This document shows, in pieces, positions 46,125 through 57,362 of a stretch of DNA of 64,000 nucleotides. The notes below the pieces were generated by a model. The model made no database searches. It saw nothing but the letters and a program-made list of their open reading frames with translations, and was not told where the DNA came from. The position numbers and the translations under genes are program-made. The DNA is from Hypericum androsaemum (Eukaryota; Streptophyta; Magnoliopsida; Malpighiales; Hypericaceae): the NCBI GenBank assembly GCA_963995505.1, contig OZ023192.1:14801001-14865000 (forward strand), in the 5' to 3' direction. Position 1 is the stretch's first letter, and the number at the start of each line of letters is the position of its first letter.

Positions 46125-46807
46125 TGTTTGGGATTGAGAAGTGGTTCTTCTAGCTCTATCCGTTTGTTTGGAACGTAGAGAGACCTTCTTGTGGCAGGAG
46201 ATGGTCTAATGGAGATAGCCTCGTTGTGGACTGATTGGACTTTGGGCTTTTACGATATGGACTTGGTTAGCCCAATGATGTGGCGGCACTTCGATACTAT
46301 ACTCGTTTTTTTTTATAATTAGAAATTTTTATCGCAACGAAGGGTTAGGGTTTGATTGAAACTGGTTAATTCCACTTACCTTTCTCTTATAACTATAAAG
46401 CAAGTATTCACTGGTATGTTGGTATAGTCGGTGGATCAAATAATTCATTTAAAGTAAGATTTCATATTGGTAGTAAAATTATTTATCAAAAAAAATATCG
46501 ATAGTAAAAAAATTTCTATCAAATTTTAATGCAATTATATTTAAAAAAATACTCAAATTTTTTCAAATCTTTGTTTGTGATTGGATTAGAACAACTCGAA
46601 GTACCCATGTAACCCATGTACAAAACACACACATGTACGCATCTAATATATTCTCCAGAGACTCCGGCATTTGTTGTCTCTTAATGCAAGAGATTTAACA
46701 TATATATATATATATATATATATATTCTCCGGTCTAATAAAAGTGTAAACAAAATGAGACAATCCTAATTACCTAATTACAATTAACAACCACACAAGCC
46801 ATCTCGG
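46125..46807. other. Intergenic DNA with (TA)n tract
   Basis: Non-coding. A TA run of about 26 bp lies at 46699-46724. Confidence 0.5.
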
Positions 46808-47011
46808 TTAATTAGGACCCCAGCAGCTCAAGTACATAACAGTCCTTAGGGACTCCTCGGCCTGTTTAACCTTGTCAGCACTTTCAGCTTTAAACGACGC
46901 CGAATCAGCAACCCTGAAGAAACGTCGCGCTTGCTTAGAATTAGGGGAGCAATTAGCAGAGTCCCTCGGCGACTTCAAGGCGGAATCGAGCTTCGTTGCC
47001 TGGTCTTTCAT
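46808..47011 (-). CDS. Wound-responsive family protein (DUF3774), possibly a second exon
   Basis: The 67-residue frame ends with the family's hallmark EESLRTVMYLSCWGPN. Members are small plant proteins induced by wounding and other stress. Most are 80-100 residues and begin with a conserved WxxAASxGAVEALKDQ-type segment that is missing here. The frame starts MKDQATKLDSA right after TTCCATTAGG, a plausible 3' splice site. So either the ATG at 47011 is used or a first exon lies upstream on the minus strand. I could not find such an exon in 47012-47420. Confidence 0.68.
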   Translation of the reverse strand: MKDQATKLDSALKSPRDSANCSPNSKQARRFFRVADSASFKAESADKVKQAEESLRTVMYLSCWGPN

Positions 47012-47958
47012 CCCCTAATGGAAAGCTCACACACAATAAATTAAGATCTAATTGAACCTAAATATCACCCGATTTCAGACACCCACTAGCCCGACTAAAT
47101 CAACTTTGAACTGGGTAGAACTTTTCAAAAATAACAAAGCACTCCTAAAAAATATTGAAGACGGAATTCGAACTCGAAATTTTTTTGTTACCCGTATATG
47201 AAATTTTGTTTATGAACTTTTGGCATGTGGAATTCATCGATTGGGGGTATATATATGGAATGAGGGTGACGGGCTGGAGGTCGAGGTTTTAGGAAAACAA
47301 CCGGCTGTGATAGGTACAGGTCGCGATTTGTACGGAGATTTCGAAGATAAAACCGGGGGCGGATGGGGTCTCTTCATGTGGGCCGGTGACACGTGTCACT
47401 TTCGATGAGTGTGATTTTTGGATAAGATGATGAGGACAAATAGGTGGACACGTAGGAAGCAAAATTATATTTAATTGGTAACCAAATTCAAACCTGTGTT
47501 CAATAATTGGAGATTTTGATACTTCATAACTAGAAGTTCTCGAACCGTTATTTTTTTAAGATAAAATTTTCATGTAAAATATTTTGTAACATAAAAAGGG
47601 TTTTTTGTCTGAATGGTGTTACTATTTATCATTTTTTGTGAAAAAAGTGTCTGAATTTAAAGTATTGTAGAGGTGGTGTCCATGTGGCACGGACGCCAAA
47701 AAAAGATTGATCTTGGATCAAGATCTGACTTTTTCTGTCAGATGACCAAGATTCGACTTTTTGTGGCGAATCTAACATCCGAGTTAAAAAGTCGGATCTT
47801 GGTAAAATTGGCATAAACGCGCCTTTGGCTTAATGGTCAAGAGCGGGACCTTGTACCTTCTTGTTAGTCAATTTGGTTTAAGTTGTAATCCATGAACCTA
47901 AGGTCATAGGTTCAATACTTGAGTTTGATTTTTTTTTAATAATGGGTGGTTATATTTT
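47012..47958. other. Spacer with a possible tRNA-derived SINE
   Basis: TGGCTTAATGGTCAAGAGC at 47826-47844 resembles an A box, and AGGTTCAATACTTGAG at 47907-47922 a B box. They are followed by a T-rich tail at 47926-47938, just before Mutator-like element A. No other features were seen. Confidence 0.35.
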
Positions 47959-48454
47959 GGGAAAATTACTCTCAAGTTCCTCGAGTTTGTTTAAATATAC
48001 TCAAAAGTCCCTCCTGTTTGTAAAATATACTCAAAAGTCCTCCCTGTTTGCAAAATACACGCTGATCGGGTCCCTGACGCATGTTAGCAGCTTTTTTTAT
48101 TTTTTTCAATCATCAAACAAAAATATCCTTCTTCAACCTTCCATTTCTCTCCACCCAAAAACTTCCGCCCTCCCTATCTGTCTTCTTCTTCTTCCTCTTC
48201 CTTCTGAGGAAACCAACATGCAAACTCTCCTCCCATCCCAACCCACTCCTCGTCCTCATCCTCTACTTAAAGTCTCCACCTCTGGTCCACCGCCCCTCCT
48301 CCTCTCGACGATGATGATCGATTCCCTTCCTCCAAACTCTCGCCCCCTTCCTCCCCCTCGAACCACCCGCCCCCGATCCCAAGAAGGACAAGGATTCTTC
48401 CAGCTGTAGTGGTCCTCTCTCAGGTCATCGAACAGGCCAAAAAGGACCTCATCT

Positions 48455-48496
<42 letters not shown>

Positions 48497-49358
48497 ACTG
48501 GTGCCACCTGACCTCTCTGGTTCTGAACGCGGCCGTCGGGAGGAGGCCCACCTAACCAGTCCACCACCGGAGGAGTTGAAGGAGGTACGCGCCGTCGGAG
48601 GAGCTGGTGGTGGGTCCCCCCTCAGACATGACCGTGGGGAGGAGTTGAAGGCCATTCTCGAGCCCGCTAAGGCCATGAACTCCTCCATGTCACCGTCGAG
48701 GTTGATTAGAGGAGAGGGGAGTCGCCATCGTGGTCGATTAGAGGAGAGGAGAGTCGTTGTCGGGGTCGATTAGAGATGATGGGTCGATTGGCCATGAGCT
48801 TCCCCTCAGGCTTTTGATGATTTCCCTCAACATTGCCTAGTTTCTTTGGGTTTGGTCTAAAGTTTGGATCTTTGTGGATGGGGTGGTGGTTCAGGTTTGG
48901 TGTCTTGGTTTGGTGGATCTTTGAAGCTTGTTGATGATGATGTCGGATTCATTTTTTGTTTATCGGAGAAGAAGTGATGATGTCAGCAAATTTTTTTGTT
49001 TTTGTTCTAAGGGTATTTTTTTCATTTCAATGACAAAATTTTTTTTGGGTAAATTACTCTCAAGTCCCTCGAGTTTGCGTAAATATACTCCAAAGTCTTC
49101 CTGTTTGTAAAATACACGCCGACGTCCCTCGTGTTTGATTTTATTATACTTTCGGATCCTTGGTTGACGTCATAAACACTTTTTTCATTTTTTGTGAAGA
49201 AAATGACAACAAAATTACCCTTTTCAATTAAAATAATCTCACCTCTCCCGTCGCTCTCCCATTGACGAGTCAAAGGAGTCCCGATCCCAACTTGACGACG
49301 ACGGGCATAGGACTCACACGTCCTCGACCGCCGGCGTGTGCTTCAGCTCTGACATCCT

Positions 49359-49976
49359 TGTTGGGAATTTGACTCGTGCAGCGGAAGTGGTAAATAAAAT
49401 TTACCCCGGTAATTAATAATTACCACGGTCAAAAGTAGATGGGGAAGAAAAACACCACCAAGAGGGAACACCAAGATTTACGTAGAAAACCCTCTAAATG
49501 GCAGAGGGAAAAACCACGGGACCAGCTCCGAAAAATATCCACTAGTAAATAGAGAAATTACAGTGGTAAAAATATCCTCACTGCCCGATACCCCGAGTTA
49601 TCCCACTCTCGTGTTTCACTCGTATTTTACAGTAGAGAATTTTTACTCACTCTATTTTTACCTCAAGCTCTCTCTCTCTAGAACTTGGAAACTCTCTATT
49701 TCTCTCTAAACTCTCTACTTGGAGTTTTTCTTCATTTTGTGGATGTATGTTTTCCATGGAAGATCATCTCCCCTTTTATAGAGGAGGAAAGTTCATATGG
49801 AACAAATGTTCCATAAAATCCTCCATGTTTTCTTCCTTAATTTGTGGGCATCTTCATCATTATGTCCATCTTTTCTTTTCCTTAATTTGTGGGCATCTTC
49901 ATCATCATGTCCATCCTTTTCTTTTCCTTAATTTGTGGGCATATCTTTTCCTTAATTTGTGGGCATGATCCCATCA
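49359..49976 (-). repeat. 3' LTR of the complete copia element
   Basis: The LTR is 618 bp. Near its right side on the plus strand the word TTCCTTAATTTGTGGGCAT recurs four times. On the minus strand this is the U3 region upstream of the TATA box, so it may be an enhancer repeat. Confidence 0.95.
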
Positions 49977-50022
49977 ATTCTCCCCCTCATGCCCACTTGA
50001 GGGAGAAACTTTCTGGTTGAGC

Positions 50023-53000
50023 TTAATGATGAACCCCCGTGCCAGATGACCTGGCACAGAATTGGAGTTTCTCACGAGGCACTGCCTTTGTTAACATATC
50101 AGCAGGATTCTTGTCCGTATGAATCTTTTGTAACTTCATCTCCTGCTCTTCAATGGCCATTCGGAGCCAATGGTACCGAATATTGATGTGCTTCGTGCGA
50201 CCATGATAGGTGGCATTCTTGCTCAGGTCTAGAGCACTTTGACTATCACTGTAAACCACATACTCATCTTGCTCCAAACCCAGCTCCTGAAGGAACCTCT
50301 TCAACCAAAGTAACTCTTTTCCTGCCTCAGTCATTGCAATATACTCTGCCTCAGTTGTAGATAAGGCAACACATTTCTGCAGTTTGGACTGCCATGACAC
50401 AGCTCCCCCTGCAAAAGTAAACAGATATCCAGAAGTTGATTTTCTGGAGTCAATATCTCCCGCCATATCTGCATCTGAAAAACCCTCCAAGATTGGTTCT
50501 GAGCCTCCAAAGCACAAAGACATTTTTGAACTGCCTCGTAAGTATTTTAGGATCCATTTTACAGCCTCCCAATGTTGTCTCCCCGGGTTAGAGAGAAACC
50601 TGCTCACCACACCAACTGCGTGAGCAATATCTGGACGCGTGCACACCATGGCGTACATCAAACTCCCAACTGCTGAGGAGTATGGAACCTTTGCCATGTC
50701 TTCCTTCTCCTCCTTTGTTGTAGGACATGCTTTCTTGCTGAGTTTAAACTGGCCAGCAAGAGGTGTACTGACTGGATTCGCATTATTTGAATTGAATCTC
50801 TCTAGTACCTTCTCAATGTATCTTTCCTGGGATAACCACAGCTTCCTAGCTTGTCGATCACGAATAATCTGCATGCCCAGAATTTGCCTTGCTGCACCAA
50901 GATCCTTCATGTCAAAGGACTTTGATAAATCTTCTTTCAACTTCTTTATCATCTCAGCATCCTGTCCAACGATCAGCATATCATCCACATACAACAAAAG
51001 AATTATGAATTTACCATCATGAAATCTACGGATGTAAACGCAATGGTCTGCGTTTGTCCTGGTGTAGCCATGACTCATCATGAATGAGTCGAACTTCTTG
51101 TACCACTGTCTAGGAGCTTGCTTCAAGCCGTACAAGCTCTTTCTTAACCTGCACACCAGATCTTCCTTCCCTTTCTCCTGAAAACCTTCAGGTTGCTGCA
51201 TGTAGATTTCCTCCTCCAAATCGCCATGGAGGAAAGCAGTCTTGACATCCATTTGCTCTAACTCCAGATTCAAACTGGCAGTTAGTCCAAGTACTACTCG
51301 AACGGAGGACATCTTTACGACTGGTGAAAATATTTCATCAAAGTCAATGCCTTTCTTCTGGCTGAAACCTTTCACCACTAGCCGAGCCTTGTATTTAACG
51401 AGATTATCACCATCTCGTTTCAGCTTGTATACCCATTTGTTCATCAAGGCCTTCCTTCCTTGGGGTAATTTCACAAGCTCATAAGTACCGTTCTTTCTCA
51501 AAGAACATAATTCCTCAAGCATAGCCTCCATCCATCGAGCTTTGTCCTCATGCTCCAGGACTTTTTCAAAGCTCTCCGGCTCCCCCTCGCTAGTGACAAG
51601 GACATACTCAGAACTGGAGTATCTGGTTGATAACATCCTCTGTCTTGTTGACCTTCTGAGTTGCTCATCCTCCTGAGATTCCGAGGTTACTTCGCCGACC
51701 TCAGGGGTTTGCTCCCCCTGATTAGAATTCTCTTCTGATTCAGCACCCACCCGAAAAGATTGATCTGCATCTTCTCCACCAGTTGTCATTGGAGAAGATT
51801 CCGGTGCCAAATCAATTCCACCACCAGCCTCTATCCTTGCCTCTGTTATTACTGGGGTTGAACATGTCTCATTTTCATGAAACACTACACCTCTGCTTCT
51901 GATGACTTTCTTTCTCTCTAGATCCCACAGCCTGTAGCCAAAGTTTTCTTCTCCATAGCCAAGAAATATGCAGGGAACTGCTTTGTCATCTAGCTTTTGT
52001 CTCCGTTCCTTTGATATATGTACAAAAGCTTTGCATCCAAACACCTTCAAATGTGAGTAAGAAATACTTTTACCGGTCCACACTCTCTCTGGGGTGTCAT
52101 AGTTTAGCGGAACTGATGGAGACCGATTAATTAGGTAGCATGCAGCACGAACTGCTTCCCCCCAGAACGGCTTGGGCAAGTTAGCCGTTTTGAGCATGCA
52201 TCTCACTTTCTCCACAATGGTTCTATTGATTCTCTCTGCAACACCGTTGTGCTGTGGGGTGCCTGGAACTGTCTTCTCATGTTTGATACCATAGTTTGCG
52301 CAATACTGCTCAAACTCTTTTGACGTGTACTCCCCGCCATTGTCTGACCGGATACACTTCAAGGACACACCTTTCTCTCTTTCCACCATAGCATGAAACT
52401 TTTTAAAGTGATCAAACACCTGGTCTTTGTTTTTACAAAAATACACCCACAACTTTCGTGATGCATCATCAATGAAAGTGAGAAAATATTTGCTACCACC
52501 TAATGACTCCACTTCAATGGGACCACACACATCAGAATGCACAAGTTCTAAAAACCTTTCCTTCCTTTTAGCAGTCTTGCCAAAAGGAACTCTATGATGC
52601 TTGCCAAAGATACAATAATCACAAGGTTGTAGTTTTGTACCTATGGCGATTGGAACAACAGACCGTAGTGCTTTCATTCCCTTCTCGCTCAAGTGCCCAA
52701 GCCGCTTGTGCCACAGATTTGGTGAGGTAGAGTCTTCTACTACGTTCACCTCATCTCCAAGCAGCTTCACTTGAGTCTTGTAAAGTGTACCAGATATCTT
52801 TCCTCTAGCTGTAACTAGATCTCCTGCAGTCAGCTTCCACAATCCATTTCCAAAATGGCTATGGAAACCAGTCACATCAAGGGCATGTATAGATATCAGG
52901 TTCAGACGCAGATCAGGAACATGTCTGACGTCTTTCAATGTTAACTTATGGCCAACATCTGTCTTGACCAAAACATCACCAACTCCCACAATATTAGCAA

Positions 53001-53952
53001 AACTGCTATTTCCCATTCTAACCTTGCCAAAGTCTCCTGCTCTGTACAAGGTGAACATCTCCTTGTGGGGAGTTGCATGGTATGATGCAGCAGAATCAAT
53101 GACCCATTCAGTGTACGGATCACTGACCGCACAAATATCTTCTTCACAAGAAAATAGTGCCACCTCCTCTAGTGTAGATGTGGTAGCTCTTTGGTCATTC
53201 TCATTCTTCTGCTCGCCTCCCTGCTTCTTCTTGAACAGTCTACAATTTCTTTTAAAGTGCCCCTCTTTGCCACAATAGTAACACTTCAGTCCTTCTCTCG
53301 ACTGGGATCTTCCTTCAAACATGCCTTTCCCACGGTTCTCTGTGACCATGGCCTCATTGCTAGAGCTCATCATACCATTCTCTATTCTCCGAGTTTCTTC
53401 ATTCAGGATACTATCCTTGACCATAGACAATGTCAAACTTGGAGTTGAGTTTGTCAGAGAAACTTTTAGCGTTTCCCAACTATCCGGCAAGGAATTCAGC
53501 AACATCAAAGCCAGCAACTCATCGTCTAGCGGAACCTTTGCTGCTACTAGACGATTTGCAAACTCCTGGAACGTACTCAAATACTCAGATGCATTTTGTC
53601 CATCACGGTATGTGGCTGTGATAAGCCGTTTGAGCAGAAAAGCCTTGTCAATGGCATTTTTCTGCTCAAACAGATTTTCCAGCTTCTCCCAGAGCTTGAA
53701 TGCATCCGTCTCGTCAGCCACGTGGTGAATAAGACTGGGGTCAATCGACTGTCGAATTAACCCACAGGCTTTGCGATTCATCTTGTTCCAGAGAGCATCT
53801 GCTATTGCATCGTCTTTTATACCTTTTAACTCAATAGGATCAAAAAGATCCTTGCAGTATAAAACATCCGTCATCAGAGTCTTCCAGACGGCATAATTTG
53901 ACGAAGTCAACTTGATGGCTTTTTCGACAGGCTTGTCCTCCATCTTCAACAC
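50023..53952 (-). CDS. copia gag-pol polyprotein, uninterrupted (1309 residues)
   Basis: One open frame with no stop or frameshift. Order: gag (from MEDKPVEKAIKLTSSNYAVW), zinc knuckle CYYCGKEGHFKRNC with C224, C227, H232 and C237, and protease with D286 in VIDSAASYHAT. Next come integrase (LWHKRLGHLSEKGM, HSDVCGPIEVESLGG, then DNGGEYTSKEF), reverse transcriptase (MNKWVYKLKRDG, catalytic LLLYVDDMLIVG) and RNase H (LSTTEAEYIAMTEAGKE, RTKHINIRYHWLR). It starts at the first Met or more likely Met-4, just inside the primer site, and stops 46 bp before the 3' LTR. All catalytic signatures I looked for are present, so the element could still be mobile. Copia order (integrase before RT) is clear. 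Confidence 0.96.
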   Translation of the reverse strand: MLKMEDKPVEKAIKLTSSNYAVWKTLMTDVLYCKDLFDPIELKGIKDDAIADALWNKMNRKACGLIRQSIDPSLIHHVADETDAFKLWEKLENLFEQKNAIDKAFLLKRLITATYRDGQNASEYLSTFQEFANRLVAAKVPLDDELLALMLLNSLPDSWETLKVSLTNSTPSLTLSMVKDSILNEETRRIENGMMSSSNEAMVTENRGKGMFEGRSQSREGLKCYYCGKEGHFKRNCRLFKKKQGGEQKNENDQRATTSTLEEVALFSCEEDICAVSDPYTEWVIDSAASYHATPHKEMFTLYRAGDFGKVRMGNSSFANIVGVGDVLVKTDVGHKLTLKDVRHVPDLRLNLISIHALDVTGFHSHFGNGLWKLTAGDLVTARGKISGTLYKTQVKLLGDEVNVVEDSTSPNLWHKRLGHLSEKGMKALRSVVPIAIGTKLQPCDYCIFGKHHRVPFGKTAKRKERFLELVHSDVCGPIEVESLGGSKYFLTFIDDASRKLWVYFCKNKDQVFDHFKKFHAMVEREKGVSLKCIRSDNGGEYTSKEFEQYCANYGIKHEKTVPGTPQHNGVAERINRTIVEKVRCMLKTANLPKPFWGEAVRAACYLINRSPSVPLNYDTPERVWTGKSISYSHLKVFGCKAFVHISKERRQKLDDKAVPCIFLGYGEENFGYRLWDLERKKVIRSRGVVFHENETCSTPVITEARIEAGGGIDLAPESSPMTTGGEDADQSFRVGAESEENSNQGEQTPEVGEVTSESQEDEQLRRSTRQRMLSTRYSSSEYVLVTSEGEPESFEKVLEHEDKARWMEAMLEELCSLRKNGTYELVKLPQGRKALMNKWVYKLKRDGDNLVKYKARLVVKGFSQKKGIDFDEIFSPVVKMSSVRVVLGLTASLNLELEQMDVKTAFLHGDLEEEIYMQQPEGFQEKGKEDLVCRLRKSLYGLKQAPRQWYKKFDSFMMSHGYTRTNADHCVYIRRFHDGKFIILLLYVDDMLIVGQDAEMIKKLKEDLSKSFDMKDLGAARQILGMQIIRDRQARKLWLSQERYIEKVLERFNSNNANPVSTPLAGQFKLSKKACPTTKEEKEDMAKVPYSSAVGSLMYAMVCTRPDIAHAVGVVSRFLSNPGRQHWEAVKWILKYLRGSSKMSLCFGGSEPILEGFSDADMAGDIDSRKSTSGYLFTFAGGAVSWQSKLQKCVALSTTEAEYIAMTEAGKELLWLKRFLQELGLEQDEYVVYSDSQSALDLSKNATYHGRTKHINIRYHWLRMAIEEQEMKLQKIHTDKNPADMLTKAVPREKLQFCARSSGTGVHH

Positions 53953-53992
53953 CCAAAGATCTCAGCTACAAAGCCAAGGCTCTGATACCACT

Positions 53993-54610
53993 TGTTGGGA
54001 ATTTGACTCGTGCAGCGGAAGCGGTAAATAAAATTTACCCCGGTAATTAATAATTACCACGGTCAAAAGTAGATGGGGAAGAAAAACACCACCAAGAGGG
54101 AACACCAAGATTTACGTGGAAAACCCTCTAAATGCCAGAGGGAAAAACCACGGGACCAGCTCCGAAAAATATCCACTAGTAAATAGAGAAATTACAGTGG
54201 TAAAAATATCCTCACTGCCCGATACCCCGAGTTATCCCACTCTCGTGTTTCACTCGTATTTTACAGTAGAGAATTTTCACTCACTCTATTTTTACCTCAA
54301 GCTCTCTCTCTCTAGAACTTGGAAACTCTCTATTTCTCTCTAAACTCTCTACTTGGAGTTTTTCTTCATTTTGTGAATGTATGTTTTCCATGGAAGATCA
54401 TCTCCCCTTTTATAGAGGAGGAAAGTTCATATGGAACAAATGTTCCATAAAATCCTCCATGTTTTCTTCCTTAATTTGTGGGCATCTTCATCATTATGTC
54501 CATCTTTTCTTTTCCTTAATTTGTGGGCATCTTCATCATCATGTCCATCTTTTTCTTTTCCTTAATTTGTGGGTATCTCTTTTCCTTAATTTGTGGGCAT
54601 GATCCCATCA
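53993..54610 (-). repeat. 5' LTR of the complete copia element, with promoter
   Basis: This is the 618-bp partner of the LTR at 49359. The minus-strand TATA box is TATAAAA at 54414-54408. The TTAATTTGTGGGCAT-type repeats upstream of it match those of the other LTR. Confidence 0.95.
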
Positions 54611-55526
54611 ATCCTGGCGGTGATGGATAAGGCCATCGATGTCGGCGTCTCGGCTTGAAGAAGAGCGAGGGAGTAACGATCTGCAGGAGGCAGGAGGCGC
54701 GAGTGGAGGATGATCTGCAGGAGGCGGGAGGGGGGGAGTGGAGGACGATCTGCAGGAGGAGGTTGAAATCAGAAAAGACGACGATGACAGGGTTGCTGGG
54801 ATGAATTAGTGAGCCGCGTCATGGATTATGAGCCGATTTAAGGTTTTAATTAAGATGTGGCAGAAAAGTTAAAATGTCGTCGGGCCTAGGATTTTGTCGC
54901 CGTCGTCGGGCCGATGGTAGCTGAAGGCTGCCGTCGTCGGGCTTGGGAGCTTCGATTTCTGGTGCTGTGAATGTCGGTTTCAATTTCTGGGCAATGTCAG
55001 ACAAAATTGGTTATGGGTTATTGGTGGTGGGTCGTCGGGGAAGAAGGCTCTTCACCTAATATTTATTTATTTTTTATTTTGAAGAATATTTTTGTCATTT
55101 TATTGGAAAAAAATGAAAAAAGTAGCTGCTAACGTGCTTCAGGAACTCGAAAGTATAATAAAATCAAACACAAGGGGACGTTGGCGTGTATTTTACAAAT
55201 AGAGGGACTTTTGAGTATATTTAAGCAAATTCGAGAGACTTGCAAGTAATTTTCCCAAGAAAAAAACTCATTTAGGAACCCAAACGTATAATAAAAGTAA
55301 ACTAGAGGGACGTCGACGTGTATTTTACAAACAGGAGAACTTTTGAGTATATTTAAGCAAACTCGAAGGATTTAGAGTAATTTTCCCATATATTTTTCTT
55401 TTTTCTTTCAAACAACAATGATGTTGTTGTGCAGCCTTGTAATGTGGCGACATTTGATCAATGCAAGTGATAAAGCTATTTAAACATCAGAGTTACTGTC
55501 ACCATGATAAATCAGCTTCCTTATGG

Positions 55527-56172
55527 GGGATTTTTTTTGAAATGGGCAAAAATATACATATTTTTTCTAAATAGCAAAAAATTATACATAATTTTATTAT
55601 TATTTTATTAAAAATAAAAATTTATCGATACCGAATTTGATCGTTGTATTGTAAATTTATCGATATATATTATATTAGTATATTAAATTTATGATACAAC
55701 AATATCGAATTATATCGGTACCTTTCAAAAAATGATACCGAATTTACGATATAACGTAAATTTATCGATACCGAATTTACGATACAACGATTTAAACATT
55801 GTCATTATACTAATATACTAATATATAACAATTTACCGAGTTTGATCATTTAGTATTGGGATAAATTTACGGTACAACGATTAAATTTATCGATATATAT
55901 TATTTAAGACTAATGTGGATAGAGATAAATATTTATCGATGAATTTAATCGTTATCAATATACTAAGAATATATCGATAAATTCAGATCATTTAGTATTT
56001 AGATAAATTTACGATACAACCATTAAATTTAATATATGTCTGGAAAAAAATAATATAATAAATTTATTATTTCAATGTCGCAGGCGGCTCCATATTTTAA
56101 TTTAAATATGTGTATGTTTTTGTCTATTTTGGAAAAAAACGTAACTTGTTTACCTATTTGACAAAAAATCCA
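55527..56172. mobile_element. AT-rich Mutator-type MITE with 9-bp TSD
   Basis: TCCTTATGG at 55518-55526 and 56173-56181 flanks 646 bp. Terminal arms are related: GGGATTTTTTTTGAAATGGG at the left, and TGGATTTTTTGTCAAATAGG when the right end is reversed. Inside, AAATTTATCGATA and ACCGAATTTACGATACAACG words recur in both orientations. No coding sequence is present. Confidence 0.78.
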
Positions 56173-56181
56173 TCCTTATGG

Positions 56182-57353
56182 CGGATGGCTAGATGTGCAT
56201 TGTCAATCCCTAGAAAATGACTTGGGTATTCATCTAGTCACACCAAATTCAACTTATTCATTCACTTTTTGTGCAAATTCACCGCTGGGTTTGTATTTAA
56301 GTAATAATTTTTTAATAATTTCTTTATTCAGATCAAGTCATCAAACCCAAAATTTACTAACAATTATAGTACAGTAATGTAATTATGAGTCAGGTAAGTT
56401 CAGAAATATTGACGAATTTTTTAATCAAATTTTAACATAATGCGAGAACTCGAAATAAAACTGGCACAACTTCTTCGAAAATGTCATTATAATCCTAGTG
56501 ACAGGGATTGCAGATTAATGACAGGTCGGCACGATTTTTTCATCCAGGATGTGACTCTATGCGAAGAATTTTCTTGCGTTGCTTAATAAGACCATCTTTT
56601 ATCTGTGTCCTCTTCCAACTGGTTAGTTATTATAATTATAGTTTTTTAGTTATCTAGCTATTTAGTTGGATCAATTTAATTTTTTGTAGGGGCGTAAATA
56701 TCAAATTAATTTTAAGAAAATTAAAACCATAAAGCATCAAAGTGAATATTCTGGCAAAGAAAAAGCACCAAACTAAATGCAAGTCAAACTGTAGATGTTA
56801 AAATGAAGTTTTCTCAAAAAAAAAGTTTCTACTGCCGTCGCTTTCAATCCCGGTTGGTGCGAAGTAACTTGACTGGGGAGATAACGTGGGATTGATTTTA
56901 ACGGGTCTTGGTCGTCGTCGTCGTTTTATGATCTCTTTCCTTTTTGTCAACTTAAGCTCATTGAAGGATTCTGATCTTCTTTCAATGGAACACGCTTCTC
57001 TTTCCTCTTAGGTTTATTTTTGGCCAATCCTAACTGCTGATTTATCTAGAGTCGATTCTATAAACGGTTGCTCTTTCAAATGATGCATGTTATATAACGA
57101 AACTACTTTTTAATAATGTATATTTTATTCACGAGCTTATTTAAGCAAAAAAATCTCAATAATCCCAAAAAACCTAGTGTCGTAACTATAAATAAATTAA
57201 TATATAATTCATGGTCACCGCAATGGATTATAAGATTCGAACAGTTCTCGACTATGAATAATAAAGATAAAAATTAGATATCCCTAGTAGAGGCAAACTT
57301 ACAACAATATACCATACTAATGGAAAATATATAATTGAATATACCAAACTTAC
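56182..57353. other. AT-rich intergenic DNA
   Basis: No gene or clear repeat recognised. Confidence 0.5.
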
Positions 57354-57362
57354 ATATTTTTT

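Larger units (their letters stand above)
49359..54610 (-). mobile_element. Complete Ty1/copia retrotransposon, minus strand
   Basis: Two LTRs of exactly 618 bp (49359-49976 and 53993-54610), each TGTTGGG...CCCATCA, flank one long polyprotein frame. Target duplication ATCCT lies at 49354-49358 and 54611-54615. Read on the minus strand, TGGTATCAGAGC (53990-53979) next to the 5' LTR is a textbook initiator-tRNA-Met primer site, and GAGGGGGAGAAT (49988-49977) is the polypurine tract. I counted 8 differences between the LTRs (1.3%), so the insertion is young. Confidence 0.97.
49047..55256. mobile_element. Mutator-like element B, nested in A and split by a copia element
   Basis: GGGTAAATTACTCTCAAGTC at 49047 is inverted at the right end (GTAATTTTCCC at 55256). 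The arms share the same words as element A, including TTTGATTTTATTATACTTTC. Removing the copia element leaves about 0.95 kb with a GC-rich middle (54611-54990, ATCTGCAGGAGG repeated three times). I could not find a convincing target duplication, possibly because it fell in a T-rich tract. Confidence 0.78.
47959..55387. mobile_element. Mutator-like element A, outermost of a three-level nest
   Basis: Its left end GGGAAAATTACTCTCAAG at 47959 and right end CTCTAAAT / GTAATTTTCCC (to 55387) are inverted copies, with similarity running about 120 bp inward (TTTAAATATACTCAAAAGT, TGTTTGTAAAATACACG). Flanks are TTATATTTT (47950-47958) and ATATATTTT (55388-55396), 8 of 9 matching, as a worn target duplication. 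Its own DNA is 47959-49046 plus 55257-55387, about 1.2 kb, with a (CT)n run at 48461-48494. Open frames in it are by-products of GC-rich, low-complexity sequence. Confidence 0.82.

Noticed and set aside
47942..48773. Several Pro/Ser/Arg-rich frames around the (CT)n tract
   Set aside because: They are readings of the CT/GA-rich interior of Mutator-like element A on both strands.
51242..51484. Plus-strand frames opposite the copia polyprotein
   Set aside because: Antisense shadows of the 1309-residue gag-pol frame.
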